Shown here: positions 16,121 to 23,819 of the stretch, one piece after another
Position numbering within the stretch: position 1 is the stretch's first letter
Layout of the letters: the number at the start of each line of letters is the position of its first letter
Source of the DNA: Tidjanibacter sp.
GTDB lineage: Bacteria; Bacteroidota; Bacteroidia; Bacteroidales; Rikenellaceae
Length of the DNA stretch: 64,000 bases
Direction of reading: 5' to 3'
Assembly: GCA_017466345.1 (NCBI GenBank)
Contig: JAFTUI010000017.1
Coordinates: 90,735 to 154,734, forward strand
Notes under the pieces: model-generated
What the model was told of the DNA's origin: nothing
The model's database searches: none
Seen by the model: the letters and a program-made list of their open reading frames with translations, nothing else
Made by a program: the position numbers and the translations under genes

Positions 16121-16996
16121 ATGAGTAGTAACAAGCAATTACGCAGAAAAGTGCGGGGCTCCTATGCCATATCTACGGTAAGCGTGGCTATGGTGCTGTT
16201 TCTGTTGGCAAGCGTGGGGTATATCATCTGGAACCTCTCGAAAGCCACCGACAACATCAAGGAGCGTATGACACTCTATGTGATGATGGAGCCTGCGGCT
16301 GCCGACCAAGTGGTAGAGGAGGTGGGCTTTAAGTTGCGCTCTATGGAGGAGATAAGGGAGGTAAAGTTCATCTCTAAGAGCGATGCCGCAGCCGACTTTC
16401 GGAACTTCGCGGGTGGTAACTTCGAGGAGTTCTTGGAGTATAACCCTCTGCCTGCATCCTTCGAGGTGCGCATAGCGGCCAGCGAGAGCCCCAAAGTGTT
16501 GGTGGCAACCATCGAGACACAAGCCCTCACTTGGAAAGGGGTAGATGAGGTCATCTATCAGCAGGGGGTGGTGGAGAGTATGGACTCCAACCTCGGTAAG
16601 TTCAAACTCCTGCTTGTGCTCTTTGGTGCGGTGCTGCTACTCATCTCGCTCATTCTGCTCAAAAACACTATCCGTATGAGTGTCTTCTCGCGCCGCGAGA
16701 TTATAGCCACGATGAAACTCGTTGGAGCAAGCAAAGGCTTTATCCGCCGCCCCTTTATGTGGGATAGCTTCTGGATGGGCTTGGTGGCTGCAACCCTCGC
16801 CTCGCTGATGTTCTGGGGTATGTTGGTGGCTCTCTCGGAGGGTATGCCCTACCTTGCACTCATATCGGGTGGCAAGGTTATGGCTCTGATTTTCGGAGGT
16901 ATCTATGTGGGCGGCGTGGTGCTCTCGATGCTCTTCACTTCGCTCACACTCGGCAAGTTCATAAGGATGAATAGTGCAAAAGTACACATCTATTGA
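16121..16996 (+). CDS. ftsX: cell division protein FtsX-like permease
   Basis: 291 residues. One N-terminal helix (about 20-43), an extracytoplasmic domain, then three C-terminal helices, with the permease signature IIATMKLVGASKGFIRRPFMWDSFWMG. FtsX works with the ATPase FtsE to control peptidoglycan hydrolases during division. FtsE is not adjacent, as is usual in Bacteroidota. Starts 2 nt after the YfhO-like gene and precedes DUF3098 and uppP, a conserved envelope cluster. Confidence 0.92.
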   Translation: MSSNKQLRRKVRGSYAISTVSVAMVLFLLASVGYIIWNLSKATDNIKERMTLYVMMEPAAADQVVEEVGFKLRSMEEIREVKFISKSDAAADFRNFAGGNFEEFLEYNPLPASFEVRIAASESPKVLVATIETQALTWKGVDEVIYQQGVVESMDSNLGKFKLLLVLFGAVLLLISLILLKNTIRMSVFSRREIIATMKLVGASKGFIRRPFMWDSFWMGLVAATLASLMFWGMLVALSEGMPYLALISGGKVMALIFGGIYVGGVVLSMLFTSLTLGKFIRMNSAKVHIY

Positions 16997-17008
16997 TTAG
17001 TGAAAGAT

Positions 17009-17269
17009 ATGGCAAAACAGACTAAAACAAGAGAGAAAAAAGCCACAGAGGAGATGGTCTTTTCGTGGGCTAACTATAAGTGGATGCTCGTGGGTGTGGT
17101 GCTGCTTGTTGTGGGCTTTGTGCTTATGGCGGGTGGCGGCAGTAGCGATCCCAATGTCTTCAATGCCGAAGAGATATTCTCGTGGCGCAGGATAGGCTTG
17201 GCTCCTATTGTGGTGTTGGCAGGATTTGGAGTGGTGGGGTACTCCATTTTCAAAAAAGACAAAAAGTAA
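17009..17269 (+). CDS. DUF3098 family membrane protein
   Basis: 86 residues from ATG 17009; an in-frame GTG at 17000 is a less likely start. A basic N-terminus is followed by two hydrophobic helices (about 24-45 and 65-82) and a lysine tail. The ftsX-DUF3098-uppP order is conserved in Bacteroidota, pointing to a role in envelope or division, but none is proved. Confidence 0.88.
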   Translation: MAKQTKTREKKATEEMVFSWANYKWMLVGVVLLVVGFVLMAGGGSSDPNVFNAEEIFSWRRIGLAPIVVLAGFGVVGYSIFKKDKK

Positions 17270-17288
17270 TTTTTTGTCTTTTTTGAAA

Positions 17289-17391
17289 ATGTCTAACATC
17301 CTAAGGCTTATAGGGCTTATAGGGCATATAGGGCTTATGGGAGTTATGGGAGGACTGAGAGATATGGGAGCCCCATAAGCCTCTCCTAAGC
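17289..17391 (+). repeat. heptamer/core/nonamer repeat, copy d (reduced)
   Basis: One GTCTAAC and a shortened core (ATCCTAAGG), followed by about eight 9-bp units (GGGCTTATA, GGGCATATA, GGGAGTTAT). Confidence 0.85.
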
Positions 17392-17422
17392 AGAGCGGTA
17401 GGTAGTACCACTATTGGTTGGT

Positions 17423-17505
17423 GCACTAAAAGTTTTTGGCAGCACCTTTTTACAAAAAGGTGCGAAAAAGGGCGACTTTTTACAAAAAGTCGCAAAAGAA
17501 AGAGA
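17423..17505 (+). repeat. double-hairpin dispersed element
   Basis: CACTAAAAGTTTTTGG is followed by two hairpins built alike: GCACCTTTTT/AAAAAGGTGC (17442-17463) and GCGACTTTTT/AAAAAGTCGC (17472-17493). A one-hairpin copy in the opposite orientation lies at 31221-31260. Confidence 0.8.
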
Positions 17506-17531
17506 TAATTTTCAATTTTTAATTCGCGTTT

Positions 17532-18326
17532 ATGTCGATTTTTGAAGCTTTTATACTTGGTTTGGTGCAGGGCTTGACGGAGTACCTGCCCGTTAGTAGC
17601 AGTGGTCACTTGCAGATTGCAAAGGAACTGCTTGGTGTACAACTTACCGACAACATCGCCTTCGATGTTATTCTCCACTTGGCAACGGTGCTGAGTACGG
17701 TGGTAGTGTTGTGGGGTAGTGTAAAGAGGCTCTTCACGGGCTTTTTCTCCTTCCGCAAGGGTCCCGATATGACCTACGCACTGAAAATCATCGCCTCGAT
17801 GGTGCCTGTGGGTATTGTGGGCTTTCTGCTGAAAGATACCTTCAACCAGATGCTCGCTTCGGACTATGTGATGGTCGTGGTGGGCGGTATGTTGCTCCTT
17901 ACGGCTCTGCTGCTGACCTTTGCGCAATATGCCAAACCACGCAAGAAGGAGAATATCTCGTGGGGCGATGCGATGATTATCGGCACGGCGCAGGCTGTGG
18001 CTACTATGCCGGGTTTGAGCCGCTCGGGTACCACCATCGCTACGGGCTTAATCTTGGGCAATAAACGCTCGGTGGTTGCCGAGTTCTCGTTCCTGATGGT
18101 CATCTTGCCCATTGTGGGCGAGTCGCTCCTTGATATTGTGGGTGGCGATTTGGCAAACATTGGAGTGGAACTGTTGCCGCTGGCGGTGGGCTTTGTGACC
18201 TCGTTTGTGTCGGGCTGCTTGGCTTGTAAGTTTATGCTCAACATTGTCAATAGGGGCAAACTCATCTGGTTTGCTCTCTACTGCCTTGTTGTGGGTTTGA
18301 TCTCTATTGGTAGCTACATCTTTTAG
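17532..18326 (+). CDS. uppP: undecaprenyl-diphosphatase
   Basis: 264 residues with about eight membrane helices. It dephosphorylates undecaprenyl diphosphate to recycle the lipid carrier for peptidoglycan and glycan synthesis. GLVQGLTEYLPVSSSGHL carries the catalytic Glu-rich motif and MPGLSRSGTTIATGL the Arg-containing phosphate-binding motif of the BacA family. It is followed after 3 nt by truB, suggesting cotranscription. Confidence 0.96.
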   Translation: MSIFEAFILGLVQGLTEYLPVSSSGHLQIAKELLGVQLTDNIAFDVILHLATVLSTVVVLWGSVKRLFTGFFSFRKGPDMTYALKIIASMVPVGIVGFLLKDTFNQMLASDYVMVVVGGMLLLTALLLTFAQYAKPRKKENISWGDAMIIGTAQAVATMPGLSRSGTTIATGLILGNKRSVVAEFSFLMVILPIVGESLLDIVGGDLANIGVELLPLAVGFVTSFVSGCLACKFMLNIVNRGKLIWFALYCLVVGLISIGSYIF

Positions 18327-18329
18327 CCG

Positions 18330-19049
18330 ATGCGTCAGGTAATAACTCCCGATACTGCCTTCCCAGAGGGCGTTGTGGCTGTGGTCGATAAGCCACTCGG
18401 CTGGACCAGCAGCGATGTGGTGCGCAAACTCAAATACCTCTTGCGCAAACTCGGCTACCCAAAGATTAAGATAGGACACGCCGGCACGCTCGATCCGCTG
18501 GCTACGGGTGTGCTGTTGGTATGCATCGGTAAGGCTACAAAGCGAGTTGCCGAATTGCAAGCGGGCGAGAAGGAGTATGTGGCAGATGTCGTTTTGGGTG
18601 CCACAACCCCAAGTGGCGATCTGGAACACCCCATAGATGCCACCTTCCCCACCGGCCATATCACACGCGAGAGTGTTGAGGAGGCTCTACGCTCGCTTAC
18701 GGGCGAAAGGCTCCAAACCCCTCCCGTTTATTCTGCCAAGATGATTGACGGCAAACGTGCCTACGAGTATGCCCGCGAGGGCGAGCAGGTGGAGATGCGT
18801 AGGGCACTTATCAATATCTTCGAGATGGAAATTTTGGAGTTCTCGATGCCCCTCCTGCGCATAAGGGTGCGTTGCAGCAAGGGTACCTATATCCGCTCGC
18901 TTGCCATAGAGATTGGCGAGGCTTTGCAGAGTGGTGCACACCTCTCGGCTCTTAGGCGAACTCGCAGTGGCGACCACCGAGTGGAAGATGCGTGGGCTCT
19001 CGATGAACTCGTGGCGGCTATGACTCGTCCCGAAGTGTCGGAAGAGTAA
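18330..19049 (+). CDS. truB: tRNA pseudouridine-55 synthase
   Basis: 239 residues. It isomerises U55 in the T-loop of tRNAs. The catalytic Asp lies in KIGHAGTLDPLATGVLLV; YEYAREGE and LRIRVRCSKGTYIRSLA are further family motifs. It has the short bacterial form without an obvious C-terminal PUA extension. Between uppP and queA. Confidence 0.96.
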   Translation: MRQVITPDTAFPEGVVAVVDKPLGWTSSDVVRKLKYLLRKLGYPKIKIGHAGTLDPLATGVLLVCIGKATKRVAELQAGEKEYVADVVLGATTPSGDLEHPIDATFPTGHITRESVEEALRSLTGERLQTPPVYSAKMIDGKRAYEYAREGEQVEMRRALINIFEMEILEFSMPLLRIRVRCSKGTYIRSLAIEIGEALQSGAHLSALRRTRSGDHRVEDAWALDELVAAMTRPEVSEE

Positions 19050-19160
19050 AATTTTGACCATTTTGAAACAAAAATCGTTTTCAGACGTATATAATTTGTT
19101 ATGCCCATTCGTGGCGCACTTTTGTTTGAGAATAAGTAATATATAACACAATAAAAGACT

Positions 19161-20210
19161 ATGAAGTTATCGCACTACAACTACAACTTCTCTCCCGAAC
19201 TCCTTGCACACTATCCCGCCGAACATCGTGACGAGTCGCGTATGCTCGTGCTCCACCGCAAAACGGGCGAAATAGAGCACAAACTCTTCAAGGATATTAT
19301 CAACTACTTCGAGGAGGATGATGTATTCATTCTCAACAACACCAAGGTCTTCCCCGCACGCCTCTATGGTAACAAGGAGAAAACCGGTGCCGAGATTGAG
19401 ATTTTCCTGCTCCGAGAGCTCAACAAAGACCTCCGTTTGTGGGATGTGCTGGTTGAGCCCGCACGCAAAATCCGCATCGGCAATAAACTCTACTTCGGTG
19501 AGGATGACGCTCTGGTGGCTGAGGTTATCGACAACACAACCTCTCGTGGTCGCACCCTCCGCTTCCTCTATGACGGCTCCTACGAGGAGTTCCGCGAGGT
19601 GCTTGCCCAAATGGGCGAAACACCACTGCCTCGCTGGGTGAGAGAAAAAGTTGAAGAGTTGGACGAAGAGCGATACCAAACCATCTACGCAAAGGTGGAG
19701 GGCGCAGTGGCTGCTCCTACGGCAGGTCTGCACTTCTCGAAACACCTCCTAAAACGTATGGAAATCAAGGGTATAGACACTGCCGAAATTACCCTCCACG
19801 TTGGCTTGGGTAACTTCCGCACCGTAGATGTTGAGGACCTTACGAAACATAAGATGGACTCCGAGCAGATTTTCATTCCTGCGGCTACTGCCGAGCGTGT
19901 AAATCGTGCTAAGCAGAGCGGTCATCGTGTATGCGCCATCGGTACCACCGTACAGCGCACCATTGAGTCCTCCGTATCGACTAACGGTATGCTCAAACCC
20001 TATGAGGGTTGGACAAATAAGTTCATCTTCGCGCCCTACGAGTTCAGTGTTGCCGACTCTATGGTCAGCAACTTCCACCTCCCCGGCTCCACACAGCTGA
20101 TGATGGTTGCAGCTTTTGGCGGTTACGACAATGTTATGAACGCCTACAAGGTTGCCATTGAAGAGGGGTATAGGTTCGGGACTTACGGTGACGCTATGCT
20201 GATATTATAA
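19161..20210 (+). CDS. queA: tRNA preQ1-34 S-adenosylmethionine ribosyltransferase-isomerase
   Basis: 349 residues, full length. It transfers and isomerises the ribosyl part of SAM to preQ1 at tRNA position 34, making epoxyqueuosine. Conserved segments include [45 protein letters not shown] and the C-terminal [28 protein letters not shown]. Last gene of the YfhO-queA run; the stop codon borders a large palindrome. Confidence 0.97.
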   Translation: MKLSHYNYNFSPELLAHYPAEHRDESRMLVLHRKTGEIEHKLFKDIINYFEEDDVFILNNTKVFPARLYGNKEKTGAEIEIFLLRELNKDLRLWDVLVEPARKIRIGNKLYFGEDDALVAEVIDNTTSRGRTLRFLYDGSYEEFREVLAQMGETPLPRWVREKVEELDEERYQTIYAKVEGAVAAPTAGLHFSKHLLKRMEIKGIDTAEITLHVGLGNFRTVDVEDLTKHKMDSEQIFIPAATAERVNRAKQSGHRVCAIGTTVQRTIESSVSTNGMLKPYEGWTNKFIFAPYEFSVADSMVSNFHLPGSTQLMMVAAFGGYDNVMNAYKVAIEEGYRFGTYGDAMLIL

Positions 20211-20333
20211 AAAACGCATATAAGCGGCGTCTTTGGCGTTGCACCGCGATAAACCTCTGCCTCATTTACGCTTAGTAAACTCGGCAGAGGTTTTCTTGTG
20301 CGCCTAAAATACGCTCGCTTCTCTGCGTTTTTT
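20209..20333. repeat. giant palindrome at queA 3' end (copy H2)
   Basis: Outer arms AAAAAACGCAT...AAGCG and CGCTT...GCGTTTTTT, inner stem AACCTCTGCC/GGCAGAGGTT, and conserved loop TCATTTACG-CTTA-GTAAACT. It starts at the queA stop codon; the same outer arms occur at topA (53315). Confidence 0.88.
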
Positions 20334-20340
20334 GAAAAAA

Positions 20341-20461
20341 CACATCTAACGGGTGCTTTTTGCACCAAAATTCAGAGAGCGGACTCCTCATTTGCGCAAA
20401 GCAAACTTCGGAGCCCGCTCCTTCTTTTGGCACAAAAATCCCTCCGTTATCTGCATTTTTT
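20341..20461. repeat. giant palindrome, second tandem copy (H3)
   Basis: Middle arms TTTTTGCACCAAAA/TTTTGGCACAAAAA, inner stem GAGCGGACTCC/GGAGCCCGCTC, and loop TCATTTGCG...GCAAACT. Confidence 0.85.
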
Positions 20462-20462
20462 A

Positions 20463-20549
20463 GGTCTAACGTCTAACGTCTAACGTCTAACGTCTAACGT
20501 CAATAGTCCTAAGGCTTATGGGGCTTATAGGGCTTATAGGGCTTATAGT
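20463..20549 (+). repeat. heptamer/core/nonamer repeat, copy e
   Basis: Five perfect GTCTAAC heptamers, core GTCAATAGTCCTAAGG, then GGGCTTATA nonamers that run directly into a truncated coding fragment. Confidence 0.92.
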
Positions 20550-20711
20550 GTTGCGAGCAATGGCGACACGATGACCCTTATTACGACGGCAGAGGGCGAA
20601 TCTACCACTTCTACCATTGCGCAACTTGATGATACCACTCTTGTGATTGTTCAGGATATTGTGGAAGATGGTATGACAGTGTCTTCGCGAATGACATTGA
20701 CCAGAGTGTAG
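20550..20711 (+). pseudogene. 3' remnant of a secreted lipocalin-like protein gene
   Basis: The frame reads VASNGDTMTLITTAEGESTT...SSRMTLTRV and a stop: alternating polar/hydrophobic strands as at the C-terminus of lipocalin-like lipoproteins in Bacteroidota. There is no start; the nonamer repeat abuts residue 1. The rest of the gene seems lost at this junction. A hairpin terminator follows at 20736-20758. Confidence 0.55.
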
Positions 20712-20730
20712 CGTGGGGTTACGCTCCAAA

Positions 20731-20768
20731 AGAAAGGACCGACTTTTTCAGTCGGTCCTCTCTTTTTT
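20731..20768. terminator. bidirectional terminator
   Basis: GGACCGACT/AGTCGGTCC (20736-20744 with 20750-20758), with TCTCTTTTTT on the plus side and TTTCTTTT on the minus side. It serves the remnant and the ABC exporter gene. Confidence 0.8.
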
Positions 20769-20769
20769 G

Positions 20770-22608
20770 TTAATTAACCTGTTGCAGGGCAACGAGTTTG
20801 GCGTAGATGCCGCCGCGTTCTATCAGTTCGTTGTGTGTGCCCTCCTCTGCGATGCGTCCCTGGTCAATGACGATAATCTTGTCGGCATTCTTGATGGTAC
20901 TCAGTCGGTGGGCAATGATGACCGAGGTACGACCTGCAAGCAGTTTATCCAGAGCCGCCTGAACGAGTTTCTCGCTCTCGGTGTCTAAGGCGCTTGTCGC
21001 CTCATCGAGGATGAGGATGTCGGGGTTTTTGAGTACTGCACGGGCGATGCTCAGTCGCTGTCGCTGACCACCCGAGAGTTTCGTACCCCTATCGCCCACA
21101 TTGGTCTGGTAGCCTTCGGGGCTCTCCACGATGAAGTCGTGAGCATTTGCCACACGGGCAGCCCTCTCAATCTCCTCCATTGTGGCGGAGTCGTTGCCGA
21201 GTCGAATGTTGTTCTCTATGGTGTCGTTGAAGAGGATGGTCTCCTGCGATACGATACCCATCGCTTTGCGTAGCGAGGGTAGGTTGTACTCCTTGATGTT
21301 GGTGCCGTCAATCAGTATCTCGCCCGAGGTCACATCGTAGAAGCGTGGGATGAGGTCGGAAGTGGTCGATTTGCCGCCGCCCGAAGGACCAACAAGTGCC
21401 ACCGTCTCGCCCTTACGGACTGTGAAGTTAATGCCCCCCAGCACCTCCCTATCGCCCTCGTAGCAGAACCTCACGTTGCGGAATTCGATGCTGTCGGAGA
21501 ACTGAGTGAGCTCTTTGCCACCATCTTTGGGCGAGGTTATATTACTCTTAGTATCAAGCAGTTCGAGCACCCTGCCACCCGCAGCAATACCCTGATTGAT
21601 ATTAGCAAAGGCATCCATAAACGAGCGCATAGGGCGGGTAATCTGTGTGAAGATAGCGATGTAGGCAATAAAGCCGCTACCGTCCAAACCGCCGTTTCCA
21701 CTGAGCACCAACGTACCGCCAAAAATAAGCAGACCTGCGGCAGCAGCAATGCCCAAAAATTCGCTCATAGGCGAAGCCATCTGCTGTCGGTACATCATAC
21801 GGCGAGAGATGTCGGAGTACTTGCGGTTGATGCTCTTGAAGCGGTTGCGGAAGAAGCCCTCGGCACCGTAGGCTTTGATGACCTTCACACCCGTGAGCGA
21901 CTCATCGAGCACGGAGGTCAGTTCGCCAAAATTTTCTTGTGCTTTCAGCGCAGGGTGGCGCAATTTCTTCACAACCCTGCCGATGATCAGAGCAATAAGG
22001 GGTAGGTAGATAATCGAAAAGAGCGAGAGCTTCCACGAGATGGAGACCATCGCCACGATGTAGCCAATGATGAGGAACGGCTCACGAAAGACCACCTGCA
22101 AAGTATTTACTATACAGAACCTTACGGTCTGCACATCGGAGGTTATGCGCGACATCATATCGCCCTTGCGTGCCGAAGAGAAGTAGGAGAGGTTGAGCCC
22201 CATTACGTTGTCGAACACTGCGTTGCGTATGCTCTGCAAAGAATTTATCCTAAGGTTTTCTATGGTGCGCTGTCCGAGGTAGCGGAAGACGTTGCTCAGC
22301 AGTGCCGAGCAGGTCACAAAGGCGGCAAGGAACACAAGGATGTTCATCGTGTTGTACTCCGAGCCATAGAGGCAGTAGAGCCAATAGTTCAGCAGTTCGG
22401 TAAGATAGTCCACACTCAACTCAAATGGGGGTGGGGTGGTGACCACTTCGAGCATTGCCCCCTGGTCGAAGAGGGTGCGCAACAGAGGGATAATCAACAC
22501 AAAGTTGCAGGTGTTGAAAAGCGCATAGAAGAGCGTGTAGAAAAAGTAGGGTATGGCATATTTCCCCAGTGGTCGTGCAAACGACAGTAATCTCCAATAT
22601 ATCTTCAT
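20770..22608 (-). CDS. MsbA-like ABC exporter (permease-ATPase fusion)
   Basis: 612 residues from ATG 22608; an earlier frame start at 22737 would lie upstream of the likely promoter region. Six membrane helices (about 1-300) precede the nucleotide-binding domain: Walker A GPSGGGKST, signature LSGGQRQRLSIARA, Walker B ILILDEATSALD, and the switch His in IAHRL. This type IV exporter homodimer resembles the lipid A-core flippase MsbA; lipid or drug export is likely but the substrate is unproven. Divergent from trpS. Confidence 0.92.
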   Translation of the reverse strand: MKIYWRLLSFARPLGKYAIPYFFYTLFYALFNTCNFVLIIPLLRTLFDQGAMLEVVTTPPPFELSVDYLTELLNYWLYCLYGSEYNTMNILVFLAAFVTCSALLSNVFRYLGQRTIENLRINSLQSIRNAVFDNVMGLNLSYFSSARKGDMMSRITSDVQTVRFCIVNTLQVVFREPFLIIGYIVAMVSISWKLSLFSIIYLPLIALIIGRVVKKLRHPALKAQENFGELTSVLDESLTGVKVIKAYGAEGFFRNRFKSINRKYSDISRRMMYRQQMASPMSEFLGIAAAAGLLIFGGTLVLSGNGGLDGSGFIAYIAIFTQITRPMRSFMDAFANINQGIAAGGRVLELLDTKSNITSPKDGGKELTQFSDSIEFRNVRFCYEGDREVLGGINFTVRKGETVALVGPSGGGKSTTSDLIPRFYDVTSGEILIDGTNIKEYNLPSLRKAMGIVSQETILFNDTIENNIRLGNDSATMEEIERAARVANAHDFIVESPEGYQTNVGDRGTKLSGGQRQRLSIARAVLKNPDILILDEATSALDTESEKLVQAALDKLLAGRTSVIIAHRLSTIKNADKIIVIDQGRIAEEGTHNELIERGGIYAKLVALQQVN

Positions 22609-22682
22609 ACTTAAATTCGTGGTATTTGTATTCTCGCTTAGCGCATTTTGCACTAAAAATGTACGCAAAAGTACATAAATAA

Positions 22683-22714
22683 TTGTGTTTATTGGCAAAG
22701 AAAGTGTATTTTTG
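22683..22714 (+). promoter_or_regulatory. trpS promoter
   Basis: TTG, 21 bp, TATTTTTG (22707-22714), giving a leader of about 37 nt before trpS. Confidence 0.55.
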
Positions 22715-22757
22715 TGGATTAGAACCCAGAAAAACAAATAGAAACAAGTAGATATAT

Positions 22758-23753
22758 ATGAAAAAACGTGTACTCAGTGGTATCCGCTCAACCGGTCAGT
22801 TGCACCTTGGTAACTATTTTGGTGCATTGCGTAACTTCGTAAGACTCCAAGACGAGGCAGAGTGTTTCTTCTTCATTGCCGACTACCACTCGCTAACTAC
22901 CCACCCCGATCCAACAGTTCTCCACTGCAACGTCCGTAATATCCTCTCGGAGTATCTCGCAGCAGGTATCGACCCCGAAAAGGCAACCATATATGTGCAA
23001 AGTGACGTGCCCGAGGTGGCAGAACTCTCGCTGTTGCTGGGTATGCACGCCTATGTGGGCGAACTCTCGAAGACCGCATCATTCAAAGACAAGGTGCGTA
23101 AGAACCCCAACAACGTGAATATCGGTCTGCTGAACTACCCCGTGCTGATGGCATCCGACATTCTGCTCCATAGGGCAGACTACGTTCCCGTAGGTAAGGA
23201 CCAAGAGCAGCACTTGGAGATGACACGCCACTTGGCGCACCGTTTCAACCAAATCTACAAGACCGACTTCTTCAACGAGAAGGTCGCCCCCTTCAACTTT
23301 GGCAAAGACCTTGTGAAGATTCCCGGTTTGGATGGCTCGGGCAAGATGGGCAAGAGCGAGGGCAATGGTATCTACCTCTCCGACCCCGACAACGTAATTC
23401 GCAAGAAGGTTATGAAGGCAGTGACCGACAGCGGTCCTACGGAGCCTAATTCGCCCATTTCGGAGCCTATACAGAACATTTTTACCATTATGGAGGCGGT
23501 GTCTGCGCCCGACACTATCGAGTACTTCAAGGAGAAATACGCCTCGTGCGAAATCCGCTATGGCGACCTGAAAAAGCAGTTGGCAGAGGATATTATCGCT
23601 ACCGTAGCCCCCATTCGTGAGCGCATAGAGGATATTCGTGCCAACGAGAAATACCTCCACGAAGTGACAGAGATGGGTGCCGAGAAGGCTCGCCGCAGTG
23701 CTCGCGCAACCATCGAAGAGGTGCGCCGCATAATGGGTATCTATAAATTCTAA
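22758..23753 (+). CDS. trpS: tryptophanyl-tRNA synthetase
   Basis: 331 residues, class Ic synthetase. RSTGQLHLGNYFGAL contains the HIGH-equivalent HLGN, and DGSGKMGKSEGN is the KMSKS loop. The dimer charges tRNA-Trp in the cytoplasm. It is followed by a GC-rich hairpin (23773-23790) and then the ClC gene on the same strand. Confidence 0.97.
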   Translation: MKKRVLSGIRSTGQLHLGNYFGALRNFVRLQDEAECFFFIADYHSLTTHPDPTVLHCNVRNILSEYLAAGIDPEKATIYVQSDVPEVAELSLLLGMHAYVGELSKTASFKDKVRKNPNNVNIGLLNYPVLMASDILLHRADYVPVGKDQEQHLEMTRHLAHRFNQIYKTDFFNEKVAPFNFGKDLVKIPGLDGSGKMGKSEGNGIYLSDPDNVIRKKVMKAVTDSGPTEPNSPISEPIQNIFTIMEAVSAPDTIEYFKEKYASCEIRYGDLKKQLAEDIIATVAPIRERIEDIRANEKYLHEVTEMGAEKARRSARATIEEVRRIMGIYKF

Positions 23754-23819
23754 AAGAGACGCACAAATATCGCCCCGCCCGAGCGCGGGGCTTGAACAAT
23801 CATAAGAGAGAGAAGAGTG

